A DNA stretch of 52,154 nucleotides from an uncultured Muribaculaceae bacterium (GTDB taxonomy: Bacteria > Bacteroidota > Bacteroidia > Bacteroidales > Muribaculaceae): NCBI GenBank assembly GCA_910583675.1, contig CAJTYH010000023.1:1-52154 (forward strand). Reading direction: 5' to 3'. The notes under the pieces are model-generated. The model had not been told where the DNA came from. It was given only the letters and a program-made list of their open reading frames with translations, and made no database searches. Positions 18,303 through 26,364 of the stretch are shown here, piece after piece; position 1 is the stretch's first letter, and each line of letters begins with the position of its first letter. The position numbers and the translations under genes were made by a program.

Positions 18303-18728
18303 ATGGCTAACAGGTTTGACGAAATTGGCTTGCTGTTCCTGAAACGCAGACAGGAACTTGGTCTCACTCAGGAACAGGTGGGTGAGAGGGTGGGCGTTGC
18401 CAAATCAGAAATCTCCAAGATTGAGAACGGTCGAGGTATTACGTTTTCTACTATAAATAAGTTGTCTGAGGCCCTGGGTGTTTGCGCAGAGGTTAAGTTG
18501 ATGCCGACAATATCTGCATCATCTGATGTAATTCATTATATTGTAATGAGTCTTGGGCTGTTTGCGCGTCAGCATGGTCTTACAAGAAAGGAGGCATGCA
18601 ATTATCTTTTGCGTTTTAAGGGACTGCAATTTTCAATAGATAATTATGAGGCGGAACATCAGCTTTCATTGCAGGATTGCGTGGATGACATGGCTGCCAT
18701 ATGCCGGAGGAACGGAGGGGTTGTATAA
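18303..18728 (+). CDS. HTH-DUF3791-like protein, probable antitoxin/regulator
   Basis: 141 residues. Residues about 8-65 form a Cro/C1-type helix-turn-helix (R-R-Q-E-L-G-L-T-Q-E-Q-V, then V-A-K-S-E-I-S-K-I-E-N-G-R). Residues about 77-138 (I-H-Y-I-V-M, H-G-L-T-R-K-E-A, Y-E-A-E-H, V-D-D-M) follow the pattern I remember for DUF3791, a small helical domain often encoded beside DUF3990. The stop TAA overlaps the next ATG by one base (TAATG), which implies translational coupling. The order antitoxin-like repressor then enzyme-like protein is typical of toxin-antitoxin operons, and the repressor could act on its own promoter. The DUF3791 assignment is from memory and of moderate certainty; the HTH is clear. 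Confidence 0.75.
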   Translation: MANRFDEIGLLFLKRRQELGLTQEQVGERVGVAKSEISKIENGRGITFSTINKLSEALGVCAEVKLMPTISASSDVIHYIVMSLGLFARQHGLTRKEACNYLLRFKGLQFSIDNYEAEHQLSLQDCVDDMAAICRRNGGVV

Positions 18729-19201
18729 TGAGACTATACCACGGTTCAAATCAATTGATTCAGACGATAGATCTCTCAAAGGGTAAGAAATTCAAGGATT
18801 TCGGTCAGGGATTTTACGCGACTCACCTTCGGGGACAAGCCCTATACTGGTCAAAAAGGATAGCCGAGCGTTTCGGAGGAACGGCTACGGTTACAGAATT
18901 TGAGTTTGACCTTGATGCTGCCGTTGCCGATGGGGTGAAAGTCAGAATGTTCAAGAAGCCTGATAGAGACTGGGCATTGTTTGTCATGGCAAACAGAAAG
19001 AATGACGGCGTTGAGTTCCGGCACGATTACGATATTGTTATAGGCCCCGTTGCTGATGACAATATGGCGCGTCTCTTCGGACTTTACGATATGAGAATAA
19101 TCGACCTTGATGCCGTGCTCGCCGGACTGATTTACAAAGATCTCAATTCACAGTATTTCTTTGCCACAGAGCGGGCGCTAAACTACATCAAACGGGTATG
19201 A
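18728..19201 (+). CDS. DUF3990 protein, ADP-ribosyltransferase-like, probable toxin
   Basis: 157 residues from the ATG at 18728; the frame is open from 18701, but that start lies inside the previous gene. The opening L-Y-H-G-S-N with His5 and the segment D-F-G-Q-G-F-Y-A-T with Tyr30 match the H-Y part of the NAD-binding pocket of ADP-ribosyltransferase folds, as in DUF3990. Near the C-terminus, D-I-V-I-G-P-V-A-D-D is also typical of that family. The likely activity is modification of a macromolecule with NAD, but no target can be named. It is coupled to the HTH gene before it (TAATG) and to the small gene after it (ATGA). A housekeeping role is possible but less likely in this arrangement. 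Confidence 0.75.
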   Translation: MRLYHGSNQLIQTIDLSKGKKFKDFGQGFYATHLRGQALYWSKRIAERFGGTATVTEFEFDLDAAVADGVKVRMFKKPDRDWALFVMANRKNDGVEFRHDYDIVIGPVADDNMARLFGLYDMRIIDLDAVLAGLIYKDLNSQYFFATERALNYIKRV

Positions 19202-19437
19202 AGAAGGGTGATAATTTCGAGTTTCTGGTTGAATACATTACAGCCAAGGTAGTTGAACGGCTGATCAAAGACAGGAATATCAGTCTTGAAGAGGCATTGT
19301 TGTTGTTCCATAATTCCGAGACTTTCGAGAAGCTTTGTGAGCCTAAGACCGACATGTACATCGAAAGCCCGGCATATGTCCATGAAATATTTCAGGAAGA
19401 GTTGCGCCGTGGTACGTTGCGAGGTTTGACTGATTGA
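19198..19437 (+). CDS. Small helical protein, third gene of the DUF3990 operon
   Basis: 79 residues, mostly helical, with I-S-L-E-E-A-L-L-L-F-H-N-S and Y-I-E-S-P-A-Y-V. Its ATG overlaps the DUF3990 stop (ATGA), so it is co-translated. I do not recognise it with certainty; its size and coupling suit a second antitoxin or accessory factor. A perfect 21-bp inverted repeat follows 14 bases after the stop. Confidence 0.65.
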   Translation: MKKGDNFEFLVEYITAKVVERLIKDRNISLEEALLLFHNSETFEKLCEPKTDMYIESPAYVHEIFQEELRRGTLRGLTD

Positions 19438-19450
19438 AATACCGGTAGTA

Positions 19451-19497
19451 AACACTATTCGCCCTTAGGGAGAGATTCCCTAAGGGCGAATAGTGTT
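19451..19497. terminator. 21-bp perfect inverted repeat between convergent genes
   Basis: Arms 19451-19471 and 19477-19497 are perfectly complementary around the 5-base loop GAGAT. It lies between the convergent ends of the DUF3990 operon (19437) and the NagB-like/PIG-L gene (19526), so it probably terminates both. It lacks a T-run on either side. Confidence 0.65.
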
Positions 19498-19525
19498 GTA
19501 TAATCGTTACAAGCCTGTGGTAATA

Positions 19526-21514
19526 TCAGGGATTGCTGTCGGGGTGGTACTGCACGAAGGCCTCCATGGCCTCGTAGGAGGCCATACCGAGCTGTTCGTA
19601 GAGTTTGGCCGTGGCGCGGTTGCGCTCCTCGGCACGCTGCCAGAAGAGGCGGTCGTCGTCGCCGAGGAACGGAGCGTTTTCCATCTGGCTCTGATGCTTC
19701 AGGATGGAGTTGCGCTTGAAGCGCAGTTCTTCGGGTGAGATAGGCACGGCCATCTCTATGTGGTCGATCTCCCATTCAGCCCATGCGCCGCGATACATCC
19801 ATATGCGGCAATCCTTCATCCAAGGTTCCTGCTTGAGGTCGTCTATGGCGGCAAACACGGCATCGGTGCACACGCGGTGGGTGCCGTGGGGATCGGCAAG
19901 GTCGCCGGCCACGAATATCTGGTGTGGCTTTACCTCTTCAAGGAGCGATTTCACTATCTCCACATCGCGTTCGGTCAGGTCTCCTTTCTTTATGGTACCG
20001 GTCTCATAGAAGGGGAGACGGAGGAAGTGCACGTTCTCGGGCTTCACGCCTATATAATTGCAGGCGATGGCAGCCTCGGCCTGACGTATCATGGTCTTTA
20101 TTTCGCGCACCTGGGGGGTGTCCGCTTCGCTGGCGTTTTTCTTGTTCTCCACGAGGCGCCTCACGTCAAGACTCAGACGCAGGTATTCCTCGTTGGCGAA
20201 TCCGAACATCGGGGCTATCTTGTCCATCATCATGAAGTAGCGCATCATGTCCTCGTCGCCCACGGCGATGTTGCCCGAGGTCTCGTAGGCCACATGCACG
20301 TCGTGCCCCTGATCCACGAGGCGTTTCAGGGTGCCCCCCATGGAGATCACATCGTCGTCGGGGTGGGGGGAGAACACTATGACGCGCTTGGGATATGGCG
20401 CGGCACGCTCGGGGCGCGACGAGTCGTCGGCGTTCGGCTTGCCTCCCGGCCATCCGGTGATGGTGTGCTGCAGTTCGTTGAACACCTTTATGTTCACGTT
20501 GTAGGCCGATCCGTAGAGCGCCACGAGTTCGCCGAGACCCCAGTCGGTGTAGTCCTTGTCGGTAAGTTTCAGTATCGGCTTGCCGGTCTGCTCGCACAGC
20601 CACACGATGGCACGACGGATGAGCTTGGCATCCCATTCGCATGAGCTTACCTTCCAGGGATGTGATATGCGGGTGAGGTCGTCGGCGGCACCGAGGTCAA
20701 GCGCTATGCGGGTATGGTTGTGCAGCTGCAGGAAAGAGGCCGGCACTGTGTCGGTCACCGGGCCTTCCACGGTCTTCTGTACCACGCGTGAGATGGTCTC
20801 TCCCCAGGCCATGCACATGACATGCGTGGAGGATAGTATGTTGCCCAATCCGAGGGTGATGGCCGTCGAGGGGCATTCGTCGCATGCATATGCGCTCTGT
20901 ATCTCATGGCGCGTCTCAGCTCCGAGCAGCACAAGGCGGCAGAGGCTTGTGGAGCGCGATCCCGGCTCGTTGAAGGCGAGCGCGCCGCCGGGTCCTATCT
21001 CGCAGACGGTCAAATCCAAACCTCCGCATTCGGCGATCTTGCGCTCATACTCCTTGCAGTAGTCGAACATGCTCTCCATCGTCACGGCGGGGTTGATGGA
21101 GTGGATGTTTTCCTCCCGCACGTCCACATGGTCAAGGAACACTTCCTTAAGGCGTGTCAGCGTGGATGGGCCGTCGGGTGACAGGGGGAAGAACTCCGAG
21201 AGGTTGAACACCGTCACTTTCTCGAAGCTGACCTCGCCCCGGACGTGCATCCCGATCAGGTGCTTGTAGACATTGTGCGTGGCGCGTCCTGCACCGATAG
21301 CCATCACGCACCTGCCGCGGGCGGAGACGCACTCGGAGATTACCTCGGCCACGTGGCGCGCGAGGTAACGGCTGCCGTCGTCGGCCGTTTCGAAGATTCG
21401 TGTGTAGACTTTCTCCTCGCGGGTGAGCGCCGCGATCTCTATGTCGCCCTGAGGGGCATAGTAGCGGCGTGATACACGGTCAAGCTTGATCTGGGAGCTG
21501 AGGTTGGTTTTCAT
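19526..21514 (-). CDS. Degenerate NagB domain fused to a PIG-L (LmbE) deacetylase
   Basis: 662 residues. The N-terminal half (about 30-300) is clearly NagB-shaped, but three of the four catalytic positions are changed: the D72 equivalent is S106 (F-N-L-S-E-F), D141 is G176 and H143 is A178 (G-P-G-G-A-L-A-F-N-E-P). Only E148 (E183) is kept. The phosphate loop T-G-S-S-P is replaced by A-G-R-A-T-H. The C-terminal half (about 375-660) is a PIG-L zinc N-deacetylase with S-P-H-P-D-D-D (H384, D386, D387) and D-P-H-G-T-H. It probably deacetylates an N-acetyl sugar, while the NagB half binds a ligand or partner. It is divergent from true nagB. This architecture is widespread in Bacteroides, where it is often annotated as glucosamine-6-phosphate deaminase, probably wrongly for the deaminase activity. 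Confidence 0.9.
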   Translation of the reverse strand: MKTNLSSQIKLDRVSRRYYAPQGDIEIAALTREEKVYTRIFETADDGSRYLARHVAEVISECVSARGRCVMAIGAGRATHNVYKHLIGMHVRGEVSFEKVTVFNLSEFFPLSPDGPSTLTRLKEVFLDHVDVREENIHSINPAVTMESMFDYCKEYERKIAECGGLDLTVCEIGPGGALAFNEPGSRSTSLCRLVLLGAETRHEIQSAYACDECPSTAITLGLGNILSSTHVMCMAWGETISRVVQKTVEGPVTDTVPASFLQLHNHTRIALDLGAADDLTRISHPWKVSSCEWDAKLIRRAIVWLCEQTGKPILKLTDKDYTDWGLGELVALYGSAYNVNIKVFNELQHTITGWPGGKPNADDSSRPERAAPYPKRVIVFSPHPDDDVISMGGTLKRLVDQGHDVHVAYETSGNIAVGDEDMMRYFMMMDKIAPMFGFANEEYLRLSLDVRRLVENKKNASEADTPQVREIKTMIRQAEAAIACNYIGVKPENVHFLRLPFYETGTIKKGDLTERDVEIVKSLLEEVKPHQIFVAGDLADPHGTHRVCTDAVFAAIDDLKQEPWMKDCRIWMYRGAWAEWEIDHIEMAVPISPEELRFKRNSILKHQSQMENAPFLGDDDRLFWQRAEERNRATAKLYEQLGMASYEAMEAFVQYHPDSNP

Positions 21515-21535
21515 GCGGATATTATTGATGATGGC

Positions 21536-21576
21536 GTAAAGTTACTGAAAGAACCGGAAATAATTCTTATCTTTGC
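21536..21576. promoter_or_regulatory. Back-to-back promoter boxes for the NagB-like/PIG-L gene and nagB
   Basis: The minus-strand box TAACTTTAC (21536-21544, one mismatch) serves the fusion gene. The plus-strand box TATCTTTGC (21568-21576) serves nagB with a leader of about 120 bases. The boxes are only 23 bases apart, so a single regulator could control both. Confidence 0.6.
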
Positions 21577-21700
21577 GGAAAATTGAGAGCTTGCATCTGT
21601 TGCGTCGTAATGCAGCTCGAAAGCTTCCTCTTATATATACACCTTTCAAGGGAAGTTTACTTAGATTTCGGATCTTAAAATAACTTAATACAGGAAATAC

Positions 21701-22510
21701 ATGAGACTTATTATCCAGGAGAACTATGAGAAGCTCTCGCAATGGGCTGCCAACTATGTTGCCGCACGCATCAACGAATTCGCTCCAACCCCTGAGCGTC
21801 CCTTCGTGCTCGGATGCCCCACCGGCAGTTCGCCGCTGGGCATGTACCGCGCATTGGTGGAACTCAACAAGGCCGGCAAGGTTTCTTTCCGCAATGTGGT
21901 TACGTTCAACATGGATGAGTATTGCGGTCTTCCCGAAGAGCATCCTGAGAGCTACCACAGCTTCATGTGGAACAATTTCTTCAGCCATATAGACATACAG
22001 CGCGAGAACGTGAACATTCTCAACGGCAATGCTCCCGACCTCGCAGCCGAGTGTGCGCGTTTCGAGGAGAAGATCCGCAGCTATGGCGGCATAGAGCTGT
22101 TCATGGGTGGTGTCGGCCCCGACGGGCATATAGCGTTCAACGAGCCGGGTTCGTCGCTCACTTCCCGCACCCGCCAGAAAACCCTAACCCACGACACCAT
22201 CATCGCCAATTCCCGCTTTTTCGACAACGACGTGAACCTCGTGCCAAAGACCGCCCTTACCGTGGGTGTGGGCACCGTCATGGATGCCCGTAGCGTCCTG
22301 CTGCTTGTCAACGGCCACAACAAGGCTCGCGCCCTCAAGCACGGCGTGGAGGGTGGCATAAGCCAGATGTGGACTATCTCAGCGCTCCAGATGCATCCCA
22401 AGGCCATCATCGTAGCCGACGATCCCGCCTGCGACGAGCTTAAGGTGCAGACCTACCGCTATTTCCGCGATATAGAAGCTGGAAACCTCGATCCCGCCAC
22501 CCAGCTTTAA
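21701..22510 (+). CDS. nagB: Glucosamine-6-phosphate deaminase
   Basis: Converts glucosamine-6-phosphate to fructose-6-phosphate and ammonia; cytoplasmic, in amino-sugar catabolism. At 269 residues it aligns position for position with the E. coli enzyme: D72 in F-N-M-D-E-Y, D141 and H143 in G-P-D-G-H-I-A-F-N-E-P, E148, and the phosphate loop T-G-S-S-P-L-G at 41-47. All catalytic residues are present, unlike in the divergent NagB-like fusion protein. A strong terminator follows at 22589. It probably completes use of amino sugars released by the deacetylase or from host glycans. Confidence 0.97.
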   Translation: MRLIIQENYEKLSQWAANYVAARINEFAPTPERPFVLGCPTGSSPLGMYRALVELNKAGKVSFRNVVTFNMDEYCGLPEEHPESYHSFMWNNFFSHIDIQRENVNILNGNAPDLAAECARFEEKIRSYGGIELFMGGVGPDGHIAFNEPGSSLTSRTRQKTLTHDTIIANSRFFDNDVNLVPKTALTVGVGTVMDARSVLLLVNGHNKARALKHGVEGGISQMWTISALQMHPKAIIVADDPACDELKVQTYRYFRDIEAGNLDPATQL

Positions 22511-22588
22511 CCGAAGCAATGCTTCAAGCCGAATTTATGCCTGAGAGCAGAATAGATGCTTAGAGGCGAAATTTTCCCTCCTACTGTA

Positions 22589-22620
22589 CGGCCTCCTGTC
22601 CGAAATCGGACAGGAGGCCG
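22589..22620 (+). terminator. nagB terminator
   Basis: A 14-bp perfect stem (22589-22602 with 22607-22620) and AAAT loop, followed by CTTTGTGTGTT. Confidence 0.85.
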
Positions 22621-22668
22621 CTTTGTGTGTTACAGCTAACCGTCACATCCCCAGTGTTTTGTCTCTTT

Positions 22669-22684
22669 TGGCACGGTTCTGGCA
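22669..22684 (+). promoter_or_regulatory. Sigma-54 (-24/-12) promoter of the efflux operon
   Basis: TGGCACGGTTCTGGCA matches the sigma-54 consensus TGGCACGRNNNTTGCW at all but one base. GG (22670-22671) and GC (22682-22683) are separated by exactly 10 bases. The start codon lies at 22716. The NtrC-type activator encoded at the end of the locus is the obvious partner. Confidence 0.85.
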
Positions 22685-22715
22685 TATATCAATGGCATAA
22701 ACCAACAGAAAATCA

Positions 22716-23963
22716 ATGGATAGAGAAATACCCTTGCAGGAAAGGCGACGCATGCTACGCCGCAGAATATTCAAGATAGCCATCCCGGCGGTTGCCGCAG
22801 TGGCATGCGTCCTGGTTGCCGCGTCGTTCGTTCAGCCTTCGGTGCAACGAGCCAAATTGCGGTTCGGCACGGTTGATCGCGGTGACGTGGAGAGCACCGT
22901 CAACGGATCGGGGCGAGTGCTCCCGGCTTTCGAGCAGATCGTTAATTCGCCGGTGGATTCCCGCATACTGGAGATCTATTGCCGGGTGGGAGACCGCGTG
23001 GAGGAGGGGACACCCCTGCTTCGGCTTGACCTGCGCAATGTGGAGACCGAGCTTGAACAGCTTGCAGACCAACGCACGTCCAAGTTACACGAGATGGAGC
23101 AGACGCGCCTTAACAACCGCACTCGTCTCTCCGACCTTGAAATGCAGGTGAAGGTCAAGGAGATGGCCGTAAACCGCCTTGCTGTGGAGGTGGCCAACGA
23201 GCGGAGACTTGACAGCATCGGATCAGGAACCGGCGACCGCGTGCGTCAGGCCGAACTGGCACACTCTACCGGATGCCTTGAACTTGAACAGCTGCGCAAA
23301 CAGCTTGAAAATGAGCGTAGCGCCACTGAGGCATCGTTGGAGATGAAGCGTCTTGAACTGGAAATATTCGACCGAGACATCGCCGAAAAACGGCGCACCT
23401 TCGACGATGCGCGTCTGCGTGCTCCACGCGTCGGCACGGTTACATTTCTTACAGACCAGATCGGAAGTCGCCTCGGCACGGGTGAAAAGGTGGCGGTGCT
23501 GTCAGACCTATCGCATTTCCGTGTAGAGGGGAGCATCGTTGACGGATATGCAGACCATGTGGCAATTGGTGGTCGCGCAATGCTCCGAGTTGGTAAGAAA
23601 CGTCTGCCCGGCACCATCACCCGGGTGGTACCGCAGTCAAGTAACGGAGCCATATCGTTTTCGGTGGCGCTTGACGATGATGATGCCGAGGGGCTTCGGT
23701 CTGGCCTGAAAACTGATGTCGACATACTGTGCGACCTGTTCGAGGATGTCGTCCGCGTGCCGGCCGGATCCTATTACAAAGGGGAGGGGGAATATGGCAT
23801 GTTTGTGCTTGAGGAGGACGATCAGCTTGTGAAACGCCATGTGGTGCTCGGCGAATCCAACTACGACCATGTGGTGGTAAAGGAGGGGCTTTCCCCCGGC
23901 GAGCGAGTGGTAATCAGCGACATGAACGAGTATAAATCGAAGAATAAATTGAAATTGAAATAG
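22716..23963 (+). CDS. Periplasmic adaptor of a MacA/HlyD-type efflux pump
   Basis: Membrane fusion protein linking an inner-membrane ABC transporter to an outer-membrane channel. 415 residues: a basic N-terminus and one membrane anchor (about 18-38), the first half of a lipoyl domain (V-N-S-P-V-D-S-R-I, V-G-D-R-V-E-E-G-T-P-L), a helical hairpin of about 130 residues (about 105-235), the second lipoyl half (L-R-A-P-R-V-G-T-V-T), a beta barrel and a membrane-proximal domain ending V-V-I-S-D-M-N-E. First gene after the sigma-54 promoter. It is separated from the ATPase gene by repeat copy B. The substrate cannot be read from the sequence. Confidence 0.92.
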   Translation: MDREIPLQERRRMLRRRIFKIAIPAVAAVACVLVAASFVQPSVQRAKLRFGTVDRGDVESTVNGSGRVLPAFEQIVNSPVDSRILEIYCRVGDRVEEGTPLLRLDLRNVETELEQLADQRTSKLHEMEQTRLNNRTRLSDLEMQVKVKEMAVNRLAVEVANERRLDSIGSGTGDRVRQAELAHSTGCLELEQLRKQLENERSATEASLEMKRLELEIFDRDIAEKRRTFDDARLRAPRVGTVTFLTDQIGSRLGTGEKVAVLSDLSHFRVEGSIVDGYADHVAIGGRAMLRVGKKRLPGTITRVVPQSSNGAISFSVALDDDDAEGLRSGLKTDVDILCDLFEDVVRVPAGSYYKGEGEYGMFVLEEDDQLVKRHVVLGESNYDHVVVKEGLSPGERVVISDMNEYKSKNKLKLK

Positions 23964-24155
23964 AATAATAGAGCATGAGAAGTAAGAGCATTAGAAGTCA
24001 AGCAATCATACAATTGTAGAGCGTGAGAAGTAAGAGCGTGAGAAGTTAAGCAATCATACTTTTGTTGATTGATGTCTCTGATCCCTCTGATGTCTCTGAT
24101 CTCCTCCTAAAAATCCATTCTTGCTAAATTTCTCCTGCTCTAACTTCTTACTTCT
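23962..24155 (+). repeat. Intergenic repeat family, copy B
   Basis: Begins at the stop of the adaptor gene. It has two successive left arms (about 23968-24013 and 24018-24063), both ending in AAGCAATCATAC, then three CTCTGATNN core units (about 24075-24101) and a right arm with TTCTCCTGCTCTAACTTCTT (24130-24149). Confidence 0.8.
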
Positions 24156-24177
24156 AAAATTTTTGATCAAAAATTTT
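24156..24177. promoter_or_regulatory. 22-bp perfect palindrome before the ABC ATPase start
   Basis: The sequence around the central TTTTGATCAAAA is its own reverse complement over 22 bases and ends four bases before the ATG at 24182. It could be an operator or an mRNA hairpin covering the start. Confidence 0.6.
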
Positions 24178-24181
24178 CATT

Positions 24182-24850
24182 ATGATAAAACTTACTGGCG
24201 TAAATAAGCTTTACCGAACGAGCGAGATCGAAACCCTCGCACTTGAGAATGTGAACCTTGAAATTGGTAAGGGTGAATTTGTAAGCGTGATGGGGCCTTC
24301 CGGCTGCGGTAAGTCTACCCTGCTCAACATCATAGGGCTGCTTGACGCGCCCACGGAAGGGGAGGTTGAGATCGACGGGAAGCTGACCGCCTCCCTCAGC
24401 GATGCCGCAAAGACGGCGATGCGCAATGCCCGGCTGGGATTCGTCTTCCAGAGCTTCCATCTCATCCCATCGCTCAATGTGATGGACAATGTGGAGTTGC
24501 CACTGATCTACCGTTCCGGCGTGGGAGCGTCAGAGCGTCGTGAGCGCGTGCGTGAGGTTCTGGATCGGGTGGGACTTTCCCATCGCATGCGCCATATGCC
24601 GACACAACTCTCCGGCGGCCAGTGCCAGCGCGTGGCGATTGCCCGCGCCATAGTGGGCAATCCCGACATAATCCTGGCCGACGAACCTACCGGCAACCTT
24701 GATTCGCGCATGGGAGCCGAAGTGATGGACATACTCCACACCCTCAACAAGCAGGATGGACGCACGGTAGTGATGGTGACTCACAACGAGGAGCAAGCCC
24801 GCCAGACCGACCGCATCATCCGCTTCCTTGACGGTCGTCAGATAGGGTAA
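24182..24850 (+). CDS. MacB/LolD-type ABC transporter ATPase
   Basis: Cytoplasmic ATPase driving the efflux or extrusion complex, 222 residues. Walker A G-P-S-G-C-G-K-S-T (38-46), Q-loop V-F-Q-S-F-H (88-93), signature L-S-G-G-Q (143-147), Walker B I-L-A-D-E (164-168), D-loop N-L-D-S and switch H (V-T-H-N) are all present, so it should be active. The F-H-L-I-P region and length place it in the family shared by MacB, LolD and FtsE. The permeases are separate proteins here rather than fused as in E. coli MacB. Flanked by repeat copies B and C. Confidence 0.95.
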   Translation: MIKLTGVNKLYRTSEIETLALENVNLEIGKGEFVSVMGPSGCGKSTLLNIIGLLDAPTEGEVEIDGKLTASLSDAAKTAMRNARLGFVFQSFHLIPSLNVMDNVELPLIYRSGVGASERRERVREVLDRVGLSHRMRHMPTQLSGGQCQRVAIARAIVGNPDIILADEPTGNLDSRMGAEVMDILHTLNKQDGRTVVMVTHNEEQARQTDRIIRFLDGRQIG

Positions 24851-24852
24851 AA

Positions 24853-25042
24853 TTGAGAGCAGGAGAAGCAAGAGCATTAGAAGGCAAGCTATAATAGAAG
24901 TAAGAAAGAAGTCAGAGCATTAGAAGTCAAGCAATCATACTTAGGCTGATTGATAACTCTGATATCTCTGATCCCTCTGATGTCTCTGATTCCCAAATTG
25001 CTAATTAAACTCTGCTTCTCCTGCTCTATCTTCTAACTTCTA
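24853..25042 (+). repeat. Intergenic repeat family, copy C
   Basis: A left-arm region with repeated GAGCAxxAGAAG words and AGTCAAGCAATCATACTT (about 24856-24952), four or five CTCTGATNN core units (about 24957-24992) and a right arm with CTTCTCCTGCTCTATCTTCT (25015-25034). It fills the space between the ATPase and the first permease. Confidence 0.8.
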
Positions 25043-25054
25043 AAATTACTTTTT

Positions 25055-26338
25055 ATGCGATATATAACTCAATTATGGCGCGAGATGCGCTCGGTGCCGC
25101 TTATCGGAGTGGTGACCATTGCAGGAACAGCCTTGTCGCTATTCCTCATAATGATCACCGTTATGCTGGAGGATGTGAAAGTAGCGCCGATTGCTCCCGA
25201 AAGCAACCGTGCCCGCTTTCTGTACACCGGTCGTCAGGAACTCCGTTCGGTTGAGGGTGGAAATACCCGCCAGACCCCCTATGCCTATAAGACAATGGTT
25301 GAACTCTTTGGTGACATACCTAATATGGAGGCGCTTGCGATATTCTCTCAAGGAAACTCGGTTAGTTCAGTGAAGGTGCCTCAGGGACGCGCGTTTATGA
25401 CGGATTTCCGACATGTCAATTATGAATTCTGGAAAGTCTTTGACTTCACATTCGTTGCAGGTCGTCCGTTCAATCCGGAAGAATTCAATTCGGGAGCCGC
25501 TCTTGCCGTGATCACCGAGGATTTGGCTCGCAAGCTGTTTGGAACCACAGATGTGGCAGGTCGTGAGATCATAATCGATCAGTTTCGCTCATACAAGGTG
25601 GTCGGAGTGGTAAAGGATGTCCCCACTGTCGCAGACAGCGCTTATGCACAGATCTGGATTCCGCTTTCCGCCACCGGTGAAGTAGACCATGATGAGCTGA
25701 ACGGAAGCGTGATCGGTATAATACTCGCCGACCGTGAAGGGCGGCGCAATGAGGTGAGGGCGGAAATAATGCGTCGTCGCGAAATTTTCAATGCCCGCAT
25801 GAAGGAACTTGGTTGGAAACATCATGACCTCGGTGCGCCGTATCTTGTGACGGAGTTCCGCACGGCCATGTGGAACGGATTCCAGGATGGCATGGATATG
25901 GATAAAGTGCGATCCGGTGCCATAATCTTCATTCTGCTTCTTGTGCCGGCGATTAATCTCAGCAGCATGACACAAAGCCGTCTGCGTCGCAGGGTCAGGG
26001 AGATAGGTGTCCGACGTGCATTCGGCTGCACCCGCAGCCGCTTGGTGCGCGAGATAATAGCCGAGAACTTCATCCTGACATTGGCCGGGGGCATCATCGG
26101 TGTGGTGGCAAGCCTTATTTTCACATGGTTGGGAGCCGATTTCCTCTGGTCGTATGATACATGGGGAAGTAACGCCGCCGGAAGCGCTTTTGTAAGCCTC
26201 ACGACACTTCTTAACTGGAGAATAGCGTTATATACGATCGTGGTGTGTTTCGTGCTCAATCTGCTCAGTAGCGGCATACCGGCGTGGCGTGCGGCATGCA
26301 TGAAGCCTGTGGATGCCATCGGTGGATTACAGAAATGA
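25055..26338 (+). CDS. FtsX/MacB-type ABC permease 1
   Basis: Inner-membrane permease of the efflux complex, 427 residues. One membrane helix near the N-terminus (about 16-38), a large periplasmic domain (about 40-290), then three helices at the C-terminus (about 292-312, 340-365, 390-412). The segment R-R-R-V-R-E-I-G-V-R-R-A-F-G after the second helix is the conserved coupling motif of FtsX-like permeases. It is followed after only 26 bases by the second permease, the one spacer of the transporter genes without a repeat. Confidence 0.92.
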   Translation: MRYITQLWREMRSVPLIGVVTIAGTALSLFLIMITVMLEDVKVAPIAPESNRARFLYTGRQELRSVEGGNTRQTPYAYKTMVELFGDIPNMEALAIFSQGNSVSSVKVPQGRAFMTDFRHVNYEFWKVFDFTFVAGRPFNPEEFNSGAALAVITEDLARKLFGTTDVAGREIIIDQFRSYKVVGVVKDVPTVADSAYAQIWIPLSATGEVDHDELNGSVIGIILADREGRRNEVRAEIMRRREIFNARMKELGWKHHDLGAPYLVTEFRTAMWNGFQDGMDMDKVRSGAIIFILLLVPAINLSSMTQSRLRRRVREIGVRRAFGCTRSRLVREIIAENFILTLAGGIIGVVASLIFTWLGADFLWSYDTWGSNAAGSAFVSLTTLLNWRIALYTIVVCFVLNLLSSGIPAWRAACMKPVDAIGGLQK

Positions 26339-26364
26339 TCGTCAACTAATTGGAACGGTAACTT

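Noticed and set aside
19760..20644. 294-residue plus-strand frame rich in His and Val
   Set aside because: Antisense to the PIG-L part of the fusion gene, which has clear motifs.
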